Assembly (NCBI GenBank): GCA_947174295.1
Contig: CAMWIG010000104.1
Coordinates: 1 to 7,275, forward strand
From: an uncultured Alistipes sp.
GTDB lineage: Bacteria; Bacteroidota; Bacteroidia; Bacteroidales; Rikenellaceae
DNA length: 7,275 nucleotides
Direction of reading: 5' to 3'
Part shown: one piece after another, positions 1 to 6,675 of the stretch
How the letters are laid out: the number at the start of each line of letters is the position of its first letter
How positions within the stretch are numbered: position 1 is the first letter of the stretch
Notes under the pieces: model-generated
Told to the model about the DNA's origin: nothing
Databases searched by the model: none
What the model saw: the letters and a program-made list of their open reading frames with translations, nothing else
Position numbers and translations under genes: made by a program

Positions 1-1
1 G

Positions 2-1000
2 ATATTCGGCAGCGGTTCGCTGCTCGAAGACCTCGTCAAATATGTGCGGGCAGGCCGTCAGTGCCGTCTGATTCTGGTCGGCGACAGCGCGCAGCTGCCG
101 CCGGTCGGCTGCGACGATTCGCCGGCGCTCGACCCGGCCCGTCTGTCGGAGTTCGGCGATGTGGAGTATGCCTCCATGGACGAGGTCGTGCGGCAGGAGT
201 CTCAGTCGGGCATTCTGTTCAATGCCACCATGGTTCGCTGCATGCTCGAAAACGGGCTCTACGAGGTTCCCCGCTTCGAGATGAGCTATCCCGACATCGA
301 ACGGGTGGAGGGCGGCGAGTTTCTCGAAAAGCTGCAAGAGTGCTACGACCGCTACGGCCGCGACGAGACCATCGTCATCACACGCTCGAACAAACGCGCC
401 AACCGCTATAACGAGGGTATCCGGCGCTACGTGCTCGCGGCCGAGGAGGAGATCGAAAGCGGCGACATGCTCATGGTCGTGAAGAACAACTATCACTACA
501 CCGAACGCATCGAGGATTGCCCGATGAACTTCATGGCCAACGGCGACATCGCGCGGTTGGTTCGTCTGCGCCGTTTCGAGGATTTCTACGGTTTCCGCTT
601 CGCGAACGCAGTCCTTTCGTTCGCCGACTACGACGATTTGGAGGTCGAGTGCAAAATCCTGCTCGACACCATTTCTTCCGAGTCGCCGTCGCTCACCCGC
701 GAGGAGAACCAGCGTCTTTTCGCCGAGGTCGAGAAGGATTACCTCGACATAAAGAGCAAGATTAAGCGCTTTAAGGAAATTCGTGACAATCCGCATTTTA
801 ATGCCGTTCAGGTGAAGTTTTCCTACGCCGTTACCTGCCATAAGTCGCAGGGCGGACAGTGGAGTGCCGTGTTCGTCGACCGCTGCCTTTTCGGCGACGA
901 GCCCATGACGCGCGACATGATGCGCTGGCTCTATACGGCTCTCACCCGTGCTACTGAAAAGTTGTACCTCGTAAATTTCGACGACAGATTTTATGAATAA
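2..1000 (+). CDS. RecD-like superfamily-1 ATP-dependent DNA helicase, 3' part
   Basis: This is the C-terminal 332 codons of an ATP-driven DNA helicase of the RecD/UvrD_C_2 type. The frame is open from base 2, so the true start and the Walker A motif lie upstream of the window; the GTG at 44 is only the first start-like codon inside it. Visible motifs in order: GDSAQLPPVG (about 80-110), the Q-sensing loop near motif III; VITRSNKRANRYNEGIR (about 370-425), like motif IV; FMANGDIARLV (about 530-560), the NGD element of the RecD SH3-like insertion; AVTCHKSQGGQWSAVFVD (about 825-880), motif V; and WLYTALTRATEKLYLV (about 925-970), motif VI with the arginine finger. The family unwinds DNA from 5' to 3'; the cellular role of this short Bacteroidetes version is not clear to me. 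The TAA stop lies inside the next gene, an 8-bp overlap that suggests one transcript. The family assignment is firm, the specific role is not. Confidence 0.9.
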   Translation: MFGSGSLLEDLVKYVRAGRQCRLILVGDSAQLPPVGCDDSPALDPARLSEFGDVEYASMDEVVRQESQSGILFNATMVRCMLENGLYEVPRFEMSYPDIERVEGGEFLEKLQECYDRYGRDETIVITRSNKRANRYNEGIRRYVLAAEEEIESGDMLMVVKNNYHYTERIEDCPMNFMANGDIARLVRLRRFEDFYGFRFANAVLSFADYDDLEVECKILLDTISSESPSLTREENQRLFAEVEKDYLDIKSKIKRFKEIRDNPHFNAVQVKFSYAVTCHKSQGGQWSAVFVDRCLFGDEPMTRDMMRWLYTALTRATEKLYLVNFDDRFYE

Positions 1001-1574
1001 CACCGAACTGCACCCGCTCGCTCCGTTTCTGCCGGCCGGGGCGCGCATCCTTATGCTCGGCAGCTTCCCTCCGCAGCGCCACCGCTGGTCGATGGATTTC
1101 TTCTACCCGAACCTTCAAAACGACATGTGGCGCATCGTGGGGCATCTGTTTTTCGGCGACCGCAACCACTTCCTCACTTCCGACGGCCGGCATTTCGACC
1201 GTGAACGCATCGTCGGGTTCTGCACAGAGCGCGGCATTGCTCTGTACGATACGGCTGTCGAGGTTATACGCCTTAAAAACAACGCATCCGACAATTTTCT
1301 TCAAGTAGTCCGCGAGGTCGATTTGCGCTCGCTGCTCGATTGCATTCCCGACTGCCGCGCAATCGTCACCACGGGGCAGAAAGCCACCGACACGCTCTGC
1401 GCGCTCGTCTCCTGCGAACAGCCGCCGATAGGAGGCAGCGTCGAATTCGACTTTGCCGGCCGACGCATGCGCCTCTACCGCATGCCTTCCTCGTCGCGCG
1501 CCTATCCCCGGCCGGTCGAGTGGAAAGCCGATTTCTACCGTCCGATGTTCGAGGCCGAAGGTGTTCTGCGGTAG
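993..1574 (+). CDS. Uracil-DNA-glycosylase-superfamily protein (Mug/hypoxanthine-DNA-glycosylase-like)
   Basis: A 193-residue protein with the outline of the UDG superfamily, enzymes that cut the N-glycosidic bond of damaged bases to start base excision repair. Visible elements: ILMLGSFPP (residues 19-27), the N-terminal active-site loop after the first strand; DFFYPNLQNDMWRIV (35-49), the base-pocket helix with Asn40 and Asn43; GIALYDTAVEV (81-91); AIVTTGQKAT (123-132), the central strand; and LYRMPSSSRAYPR (161-173), equivalent to the C-terminal DNA-intercalating loop. Loops of GSFP and PSSS type resemble the Mug and hypoxanthine-DNA glycosylase branches more than classical Ung, so the substrate could be uracil, hypoxanthine or another lesion; this cannot be read from the sequence. 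The ATG at 993 overlaps the helicase stop by 8 bp, which supports both the start and co-transcription. The stop is TAG. The superfamily call is fairly sure, the substrate is not. Confidence 0.82.
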   Translation: MNNTELHPLAPFLPAGARILMLGSFPPQRHRWSMDFFYPNLQNDMWRIVGHLFFGDRNHFLTSDGRHFDRERIVGFCTERGIALYDTAVEVIRLKNNASDNFLQVVREVDLRSLLDCIPDCRAIVTTGQKATDTLCALVSCEQPPIGGSVEFDFAGRRMRLYRMPSSSRAYPRPVEWKADFYRPMFEAEGVLR

Positions 1575-1649
1575 GCTCGCAGGGCGTTCAGGGCGCGTAT
1601 TTGTCGAAAAAAATCTGTGCGCCGGTTTTTATTCTCGGCGGATTTCTCC

Positions 1650-1657
1650 TATCTTTG
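1650..1657 (+). promoter_or_regulatory. Candidate Bacteroidetes -7 promoter element for mutS
   Basis: TATCTTTG matches the Bacteroidetes -7 consensus TAnnTTTG at every fixed position. It lies 25 bp before the mutS GTG, which would give a leader of roughly 20 nt. The matching -33 TTTG is not evident; a T-run at 1626-1630 sits at about the right distance. This implies mutS can be transcribed independently of the upstream glycosylase gene. The motif match is seen, its function is inferred. Confidence 0.6.
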
Positions 1658-1682
1658 CATGTCAACCAAACTTTGGTAAGAA

Positions 1683-2087
1683 GTGGCTACTGATAAGAAA
1701 ACAGAGAAGAAATACGTCGAAACGCCCCTGATGAAGCAGTACTATTCCATCAAGGCGGTTCATCCCGATGCCATACTTTTGTTCCGCGTCGGTGACTTTT
1801 ACGAAACATTCGGCGAGGATGCCATCAAAGCGAGCGGCATCCTCGGAATCACGCTCACGCGCCGTGCCAACGGCGCCGCATCGTATGTCGAGCTGGCGGG
1901 CTTTCCCTACCATGCCGTCGACACCTACCTCCCGAAGCTGGTTCGCGCCGGCGAGCGCGTCGCCATCTGCGAGCAGCTCGAAGACCCGAAACTCGTCAAG
2001 GGGCTCGTCAAACGCGGCGTCATCGAGCTCGTCACTCCGGGCGTCGTCCTGGGCGACAACATATTGGCCAACAAGGAGAACATCTAA
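1683..2087 (+). CDS. mutS: MutS N-terminal fragment (mismatch-binding domain I)
   Basis: This is the piece translated from the normal mutS start up to the premature TAA, 134 residues. It holds the whole domain I, including the Phe39/Glu41 mismatch reader in GDFYETFGEDA, and ends just after NKENI at the start of the connector domain. It lacks the ATPase and dimer interfaces, so it should not support repair alone. It is part of the interrupted gene described at 1683-4352 and is listed separately because the lesion leaves it as its own open frame. Confidence 0.6.
   Translation: MATDKKTEKKYVETPLMKQYYSIKAVHPDAILLFRVGDFYETFGEDAIKASGILGITLTRRANGAASYVELAGFPYHAVDTYLPKLVRAGERVAICEQLEDPKLVKGLVKRGVIELVTPGVVLGDNILANKENI
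2085..2087 (+). other. mutS: Premature in-frame TAA stop in mutS
   Basis: The frame reads NKENI-stop-LSAVYF, while related MutS proteins as I recall them have an aromatic or hydrophobic residue here (for example NNFLAAV in Bacteroides). One base change from TAC or TAT (Tyr), or from TTA (Leu), would give TAA. No compensating indel is needed, because positions 1683, 2085 and 2124 share one frame. Confidence 0.9.
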
Positions 2088-2123
2088 CTTTCGGCGGTAT
2101 ATTTCTGCCGTCATTCCACCGGC

Positions 2124-4352
2124 GTGGCGTTCCTCGACATCTCGACCGGCGAGTTCTACGCGGCCGAAGGAACGGACTCCTATGTCGACAAACTTCTGTC
2201 GAACCTCGCCCCGAAGGAGATTATCTACCAGCGCGGCTATGAAGACCGCTTTTCGGATTCGTTCGGCGGCAAGTACTACACCTATCGGCTCGACGACTGG
2301 GTATTCTCCGAGGATGTCAACCGCGACAAACTGTGCAAGCAGTTCCGCACGCAGTCGCTCAAAGGCTTCGGCATCGAGAGCTTCACGTCGGGCATCTCGG
2401 CTGCGGGAGCAATCCTCTATTACCTCGAATTCACCGAGCACCGCAATATAGGCCATATAACCTCCATCTCGCGTATCGACCGCGACGACTACGTGTGGGT
2501 AGACAAGTTCACGATTCGCAATCTCGAACTCTTCTCCTCGAACTCCATGCGCGAGCGTTGCGGATTCGCCGATGTCATCGACCGCACCCGCACGCCCATG
2601 GGCGGCCGGCTTCTGAAACGATGGATTGCCATGCCTATAAAGGACGTGGCGCGAATCGACGGGCGCCTGGACATAGTCGAGCGTTTCGTCGACGATTCGG
2701 AACTTGCCGAAGCTGTCGCCGAGCAGGTCGGCATGATAGGCGATTTGGAGCGTATCGGCTCGCGCATCGCAGCCGGCAAGGTCACGCCGCGCGAGCTCGT
2801 CCAGCTCAAAAATTCGCTTTCGGCCGTCGAGATGCTCAAAGCCGTGCTGGAATCGACCGACAGCGACCGTCTGCATGAGATGGCCGGCCGCATCGACTGC
2901 CTCACGGCCCTTCGCGACCGTCTGGCATCGGAGATATATCCCGACCCGTCCAACAACCAGATTCAGAAGGGCGGCGTCATCGCCGACGGTGTCGACGCCG
3001 AGCTCGACGACCTTCGCCGCATCGCGCTTCACGGCAAGGACGTACTCGTGCGCATACAGCAGCGGGAGAGCGATGCAACGGGTATTCCGTCGCTCAAAAT
3101 CAGCTATAACAACGTTTTCGGCTACTATATCGAGGTGCGCAACGCCCACAAGGACAAGGTGCCCGACACATGGATTCGCAAGCAGACGCTTACCAATGCC
3201 GAGCGTTACATCACTGCCGAGCTCAAAGAGTACGAGGAGAAGATTCTCGGAGCCGAGGAGCGCATCCTCGCCATCGAGCTGCGCATCTACAATGAAATCG
3301 TCGCGTTCGCATCCCGGTCGCTTGCGGCTTTGCAGCACGATGCCGCCGTCGTGGCCCGCATCGACTGCCTGCAATCGTTCGCCGCGATAGCCCGCGAGCG
3401 ACACTACGTCCGTCCGACTCTTGACGAGGGCAAGCGCATCGAGATTCGGCAGGGCCGCCACCCGGTCATCGAGACTCTTATGGCGGTGGGCGAGGAGTAT
3501 ATCCCCAACGACATCATGCTCGACGACAGCGACCAGCAAATCGTCATGATTACGGGCCCCAACATGTCGGGTAAGTCGGCATTGCTGCGACAGACGGCGC
3601 TCATTATCCTCATGGCCCAGATGGGCTCGTTCGTCCCCGCCGAGTCGGCGCATATCGGTGTGGTGGACAAGATTTTCACCCGCGTAGGCGCATCGGACAA
3701 CATCTCGCAGGGCGAATCCACCTTCATGGTCGAGATGTTGGAGTCGGCCAGCATCCTGAACAACATCTCCGACCGCAGCATCGTGCTGCTCGACGAGATA
3801 GGCCGCGGCACGAGCACCTACGACGGCATCTCCATAGCATGGGCCATGGTCGAGTATCTCCACAACCAGCCGTCGGTGCGCGCCAAAACCCTCTTCGCGA
3901 CGCACTACCACGAGCTCAACGAGATGGAGCAGATGTATCCGCGCGTGAAGAACTACCACGTGAGCGTCAAGGAGGTGAACAATACCATCATCTTCCTGCG
4001 CAAGCTCGTCCGCGGCGGTACGGAGCATTCGTTCGGTATTCACGTGGCCCGCATGGCCGGCATGCCGAAGTCGGTGGTCGGCCGAGCCGAGGAGATACTC
4101 AAAAGCCTCGAAGTGGTCTACGGCAACAACGAAATCGTACCCACGCAGAGCCCTCGCAAGAAGAAACAGCCGTCGGTTCGCGATGCCGCCGAGAAGAGCG
4201 AAGCCGCCGGCATGCAGCTCTCGATGTTCCAGCTCGACGACCCCGTACTGGTGCAGATTCGCGACCAGATAAAGGGTCTCGACATCAACTCTCTGACGCC
4301 TATCGAGGCACTTAATAAACTGAACGAGATAAAGAAAATAACAGGAATATGA
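2124..4352 (+). CDS. mutS: MutS C-terminal fragment (connector to ATPase), possible restart at GTG 2124
   Basis: This is the open remainder of mutS after the premature stop, 742 codons counted from the first start-like codon (GTG 2124), which lies 36 nt past the TAA. It carries most of the connector, the core/lever and clamp, the complete ABC-type ATPase and the C-terminal beta-clamp motif, but no mismatch-reading domain I. No Shine-Dalgarno-like sequence precedes the GTG, and in the intact protein this codon is simply Val148 of VAFLDISTGEF, so translation from here is speculative. It belongs to the interrupted gene at 1683-4352. Confidence 0.5.
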   Translation: MAFLDISTGEFYAAEGTDSYVDKLLSNLAPKEIIYQRGYEDRFSDSFGGKYYTYRLDDWVFSEDVNRDKLCKQFRTQSLKGFGIESFTSGISAAGAILYYLEFTEHRNIGHITSISRIDRDDYVWVDKFTIRNLELFSSNSMRERCGFADVIDRTRTPMGGRLLKRWIAMPIKDVARIDGRLDIVERFVDDSELAEAVAEQVGMIGDLERIGSRIAAGKVTPRELVQLKNSLSAVEMLKAVLESTDSDRLHEMAGRIDCLTALRDRLASEIYPDPSNNQIQKGGVIADGVDAELDDLRRIALHGKDVLVRIQQRESDATGIPSLKISYNNVFGYYIEVRNAHKDKVPDTWIRKQTLTNAERYITAELKEYEEKILGAEERILAIELRIYNEIVAFASRSLAALQHDAAVVARIDCLQSFAAIARERHYVRPTLDEGKRIEIRQGRHPVIETLMAVGEEYIPNDIMLDDSDQQIVMITGPNMSGKSALLRQTALIILMAQMGSFVPAESAHIGVVDKIFTRVGASDNISQGESTFMVEMLESASILNNISDRSIVLLDEIGRGTSTYDGISIAWAMVEYLHNQPSVRAKTLFATHYHELNEMEQMYPRVKNYHVSVKEVNNTIIFLRKLVRGGTEHSFGIHVARMAGMPKSVVGRAEEILKSLEVVYGNNEIVPTQSPRKKKQPSVRDAAEKSEAAGMQLSMFQLDDPVLVQIRDQIKGLDINSLTPIEALNKLNEIKKITGI

Positions 4353-5563
4353 CATTGCGCCCAATACCCCGTCTCCGCCGCACTGCGGTTCTCGCCGCTT
4401 CCGCCGCAGTTGCCTTCGCAGCGTTCGCACAGACACCCGAGGCCGTTTTCGACAAACTGAGCAAACGCTACTCCTATGTCGGCGACGCTTATTACGGCCG
4501 TATCGTAGTCTGCACCGGCACGCCAAATGCCGGCACTCCCGGCCGGTTCGTCCATGACTGCCGGTTCGGATATTTCGACACGGCGGGGCAGAGGGCTATC
4601 CCGTTGCAGTTCGACTACGCCTCCGACTTCATCGACTCCGTAGCGCTGGTAGGCATCGACTGTGACGGTGTCCGCAAATTCGGCTATATCGGCATCGACG
4701 GCGGGTTCGTCATTCCTGCGGAGTACGACGACGCCATGATTCCGCAGTCGGGATTTCTGAAAGTGATGCGCAAAACCGATGCCGGCAAAATGTACGGCTA
4801 TCTCTCAGCGTCGGGCGAGACCGTCATACCGTTGGAGTATCCCGACATCATGAAGCCGTCGGAAGGATTCATCTGCGCCGCGCGCGGCCGTTGGGTCGAG
4901 AAGGAGGGCCGCAAGAGAATCGACGGCAAGTACGGCTATCTGGACTATGCCGGGAATACTGTCATCCCGTTCGAATATTCCGACGCGCACTCGTTCCGCA
5001 ACGGTATGGCGGCCGTCGCCGTGCCGGGCAAATACTACGACAAGTGGGGGTTCATCGACACGGCGGGACGCATGCGCGTGGAGTGCAAATACTATCGTGC
5101 CGAAGGATTCTCCGAAGACCGCGCCGCCGTGGCGCGAGTCATCGGCGGCAAACTGCGCTATGGGTTCATCGACCCCGACGGCGAGGAGGTCATACCTCTG
5201 AAATACTTCTCCGTGCGCGGCTTTCGCGACGGCTACACTCTTGTCAGCGAGTTCGTCGATGGCGGATTCGCCCCTTTCTACATCCTCGACAAGTGGGGTA
5301 ACTCGCAGCTGCGCTATCCGCTCTACGACGTGAACGACAGCGGCCGCTACGGACACATGACGGCTGCCGTTGCCGACTCGACGGGATTGTTGCGCTACGG
5401 CATGCTCGACAAGTACGCCCGCCAAATCATTCCGTTCGAATATGACAGAATAACCATATTCACCGAGTGGGACCCGAAACGCAGACAGTGGAACGAGGTA
5501 GGCATAGCCGTCAAGGACAATATCGAGTACTCGTTCGACATCTACCGCGGCCGTCGCAACTGA
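4349..5563 (+). CDS. Secreted WG-repeat protein
   Basis: A 404-residue protein with an N-terminal Sec signal peptide: basic residues at 4-11, a hydrophobic Ala/Val stretch at about 13-24, and a likely cleavage AFA|Q after residue 27. There is no lipobox cysteine, so it should be periplasmic or exported. The mature part is almost entirely WG (KWG) repeats, each about 16-20 residues of the form (Y/F/W)G(Y/F)(I/L)D..G..(V/I)IP.(E/K)Y. Clear copies begin near residues 73, 111, 149, 195, 233, 271 and 350, with a degenerate one near 311-326. The function of WG repeats is not well defined; they may mediate binding. The ATG overlaps the mutS TGA as ATGA, with AGGA at 4343-4346 in front, so translation is probably coupled to mutS. 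No functional link to mismatch repair is apparent. The repeat family is certain, the role unknown. Confidence 0.9.
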   Translation: MTLRPIPRLRRTAVLAASAAVAFAAFAQTPEAVFDKLSKRYSYVGDAYYGRIVVCTGTPNAGTPGRFVHDCRFGYFDTAGQRAIPLQFDYASDFIDSVALVGIDCDGVRKFGYIGIDGGFVIPAEYDDAMIPQSGFLKVMRKTDAGKMYGYLSASGETVIPLEYPDIMKPSEGFICAARGRWVEKEGRKRIDGKYGYLDYAGNTVIPFEYSDAHSFRNGMAAVAVPGKYYDKWGFIDTAGRMRVECKYYRAEGFSEDRAAVARVIGGKLRYGFIDPDGEEVIPLKYFSVRGFRDGYTLVSEFVDGGFAPFYILDKWGNSQLRYPLYDVNDSGRYGHMTAAVADSTGLLRYGMLDKYARQIIPFEYDRITIFTEWDPKRRQWNEVGIAVKDNIEYSFDIYRGRRN

Positions 5564-5771
5564 TTTTTCGCAGCCAGGTATATGTCGCTGGCGTCTTCGC
5601 AATCCGTTTTTCCGACTCCGCCGCCGATTCCGATGCCGGACGTCATTGCTCCCGGAGACCGCGAATCCCTGGTGTGAGAGATGGCATCCTGCGCGTCGCA
5701 TGTCAAATGCACGGCTTTGCAACTCCGGCGGATAATCCATGAACGCTCCGCATGCAATAGCTCTAAAAGTT

Positions 5772-5804
5772 TTATCCCGCACAGTCAACGACTGTGCGGG
5801 ATAA
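5772..5804. terminator. Perfect hairpin, probable bidirectional terminator between convergent genes
   Basis: TTATCCCGCACAGTC at 5772-5786 pairs perfectly with 5790-5804 across an AAC loop, a 15-bp stem. The flanks are AT-rich: ACTTATTTGT follows on the + strand, and AAACTTTTAG follows on the - strand. Neither U-tract is ideal, but the position between two converging transcripts fits termination from both sides. It is about 200 bp beyond each stop, which leaves long 3' tails. The stem is seen directly, its function is inferred. Confidence 0.65.
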
Positions 5805-5968
5805 CTTATTTGTCTCAGGCGGCTCTGTTCCGACTCCGGCGCACCGAAGCACTCCGTGTCAGTATTTGCTTTCGGCCGAAAACGGCATATGCTGTCCATG
5901 CACGCCGAACGGTGCGCGTCTGCTTCGAAGCTCGCCCGGCGTCCGAGATGAAGGCGCGAGCCGGAGTC

Positions 5969-5994
5969 GAGTCCGCCTGCGGGGCGGATGACTC
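5969..5994 (-). terminator. GC-rich hairpin just after udk, weak terminator candidate
   Basis: GAGTCCGCC (5969-5977) can pair with GGCGGATGACTC (5983-5994) around a TGCGG loop, leaving a small bulge on one side. It starts 12 nt after the udk stop on the - strand. No T-run follows on either strand, so intrinsic termination would be weak; it may only protect the 3' end. Confidence 0.3.
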
Positions 5995-6005
5995 TTCGCC
6001 CAGTA

Positions 6006-6623
6006 CTATTTCTGAATGAGCGAGCGAATGTTCTGAATGAGCATCGCCACGGCCACGGAGTTGAAACCGCCCTCGGGGATTATGACATCGGCGTACTTCT
6101 TCGACGGCTCGACGAACTCCTCGTGCATGGGTTTCACGGTCGAGGTATATTGCTGAATGACCGACTGCATCGTGCGGCCGCGGTCGCACACGTCGCGCAG
6201 GATGCGCCGAGCCAGACGCAGGTCGGCGTCGGTGTCGACATAGACCTTGATGTCCATCAGGTCGCGCAGCTCCTTGTTCTCGAATATCAGAATACCGTCG
6301 ATAATCAGCACGCGCGACGGCTTCACGGGCACGGTCTCCTCCATGCGCGTATGTTCGACGAACGAGTAGACGGGATGTTCGATAGGTACGTTGTTCTTCA
6401 ATGCGCGGATATGCTCCACGAGCATGTCGGTATCGAATGCCTGCGGGTGGTCGTAGTTCAGCCGCGTGCGTTCTTCATACGTCAGCTCGGGATGAGCCTT
6501 GTAGTAGTAGTCGTGGCAGAGAGTGGCCACGTCATCGCCCTCGAATGCCTCTTGCAGCCGTTTTACGAGGGTGCTTTTTCCTGAGCCGGTACCTCCGGCA
6601 ACTCCGATTACGGTAACGTCCAT
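6006..6623 (-). CDS. udk: Uridine kinase (uridine/cytidine kinase)
   Basis: Cytosolic kinase that phosphorylates uridine and cytidine to UMP and CMP in pyrimidine salvage. The 205-residue length is normal for bacterial Udk. Motifs in order: P-loop GGTGSGKST (residues 10-18); DYYYK (38-42) with the catalytic-type Asp38; NYDHPQAFD (56-64), a family hallmark; VYSFVEHTR (85-93), nucleoside binding; IIDGILIF (107-114), the Walker-B-like strand; RRILRDVCDRGRT (139-151), the arginine-rich lid; and EPSKKYADVIIPEGG (172-186) at the C-terminus. The ATG leads directly into MDVTVIGVAGG, as expected for the family. It lies 3' of gyrB on the same strand, but a strong terminator separates them, so it probably has its own promoter in the 52 nt between hairpin and start; I see no clear TAnnTTTG there. 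The stop is TAG. Confidence 0.96.
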   Translation of the reverse strand: MDVTVIGVAGGTGSGKSTLVKRLQEAFEGDDVATLCHDYYYKAHPELTYEERTRLNYDHPQAFDTDMLVEHIRALKNNVPIEHPVYSFVEHTRMEETVPVKPSRVLIIDGILIFENKELRDLMDIKVYVDTDADLRLARRILRDVCDRGRTMQSVIQQYTSTVKPMHEEFVEPSKKYADVIIPEGGFNSVAVAMLIQNIRSLIQK

Positions 6624-6675
6624 GACAATTTGAGTTTTGGTAGTTATCTGTTTCGTAATATCGCTTCATACCATG

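Larger units (their letters stand above)
1683..4352 (+). pseudogene. mutS: DNA mismatch repair protein MutS, interrupted by an in-frame TAA at codon 135
   Basis: The reading frame encodes MutS, which finds mismatches and recruits MutL. It runs 889 codons from a GTG at 1683, within the usual range for Bacteroidales MutS. Codon 135 (2085-2087) is TAA, with no frame change and family-like sequence on both sides. Codon-numbered landmarks: the mismatch-wedging Phe-X-Glu motif FYE at 39-41; connector VAFLDISTGEF from 148; core NNVFGYYIEV at 476-485; clamp TLTNAERY from 502; Walker A GPNMSGKS at 625-632; Walker B and signature DEIGRGTST at 704-712; ATHYHEL at 739-745; and beta-clamp-like QLSMF at 845-849. 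Everything else looks intact and under normal constraint, so the lesion is either recent or an artefact. Its TGA stop overlaps the next start. No strong Shine-Dalgarno precedes the GTG. If the stop is real, the cell should lack MutS-dependent repair. The gene identity is certain; the pseudogene status depends on one base. Confidence 0.93.
5564..6005. other. Convergent intergenic gap without a convincing gene
   Basis: These 442 bp separate the stops of the WG-repeat gene and udk. Several overlapping frames are open, but none has a recognisable domain, a good start context or a sequence that respects the hairpin inside it, so I call no gene. Contents I can point to: the perfect hairpin at 5772-5804, a perfect 12-bp palindrome TTTCGGCCGAAA at 5870-5881, a weaker GC-rich hairpin at 5969-5994, and CGACTCCGG at 5830-5838 with its inverted copy CCGGAGTCG at 5961-5969. 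The - strand at about 5570-5645 translates to a Gly-rich stretch (GIGIGGGVGKTD) that I do not recognise. No tRNA or other RNA family is recognisable by eye. Confidence 0.6.

Noticed and set aside
2085..2087. TAA reassigned to an amino acid or read through by a programmed mechanism
   Set aside because: TAA ends the helicase at 998-1000, while TAG and TGA end other genes here, so all three act as stops. The context ATC TAA CTT has no known readthrough signal, and I see no conserved downstream structure.
2040..2124. A frameshift in mutS
   Set aside because: Start, stop codon and downstream conserved sequence share one frame, and family-like residues continue directly on both sides, so no indel is needed.
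1662..4526. A 954-codon open frame on the - strand covering all of mutS
   Set aside because: Its product is His/Arg/Val-rich with no recognisable domain, and it mirrors the codon-position GC bias of mutS on the other strand. Long antisense frames are common in GC-rich genes; the + strand carries all MutS motifs.
5573..5592. A GCCAG/CTGGC hairpin just after the WG-repeat stop as a terminator
   Set aside because: It has only a 5-bp stem with a 10-nt loop, and the nearest T-run begins about 13 nt later.
5542..5757. A 71-codon - strand frame with a Gly-rich stretch (GIGIGGGVGKTD)
   Set aside because: It overlaps the 3' end of the WG-repeat gene, has no ribosome-binding sequence or known domain, and part of it lies antisense to real coding sequence. 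It is kept only as a note in the gap entry.
4805..5899. A 364-codon open frame on the - strand over the WG-repeat gene and the gap
   Set aside because: It is antisense to clear WG repeats, crosses the perfect hairpin at 5772-5804 and has no domain.
5815..6189. A 124-codon - strand frame running from udk into the gap
   Set aside because: Its first part is udk read in another frame and the rest is Arg/Ser-rich with no domain.
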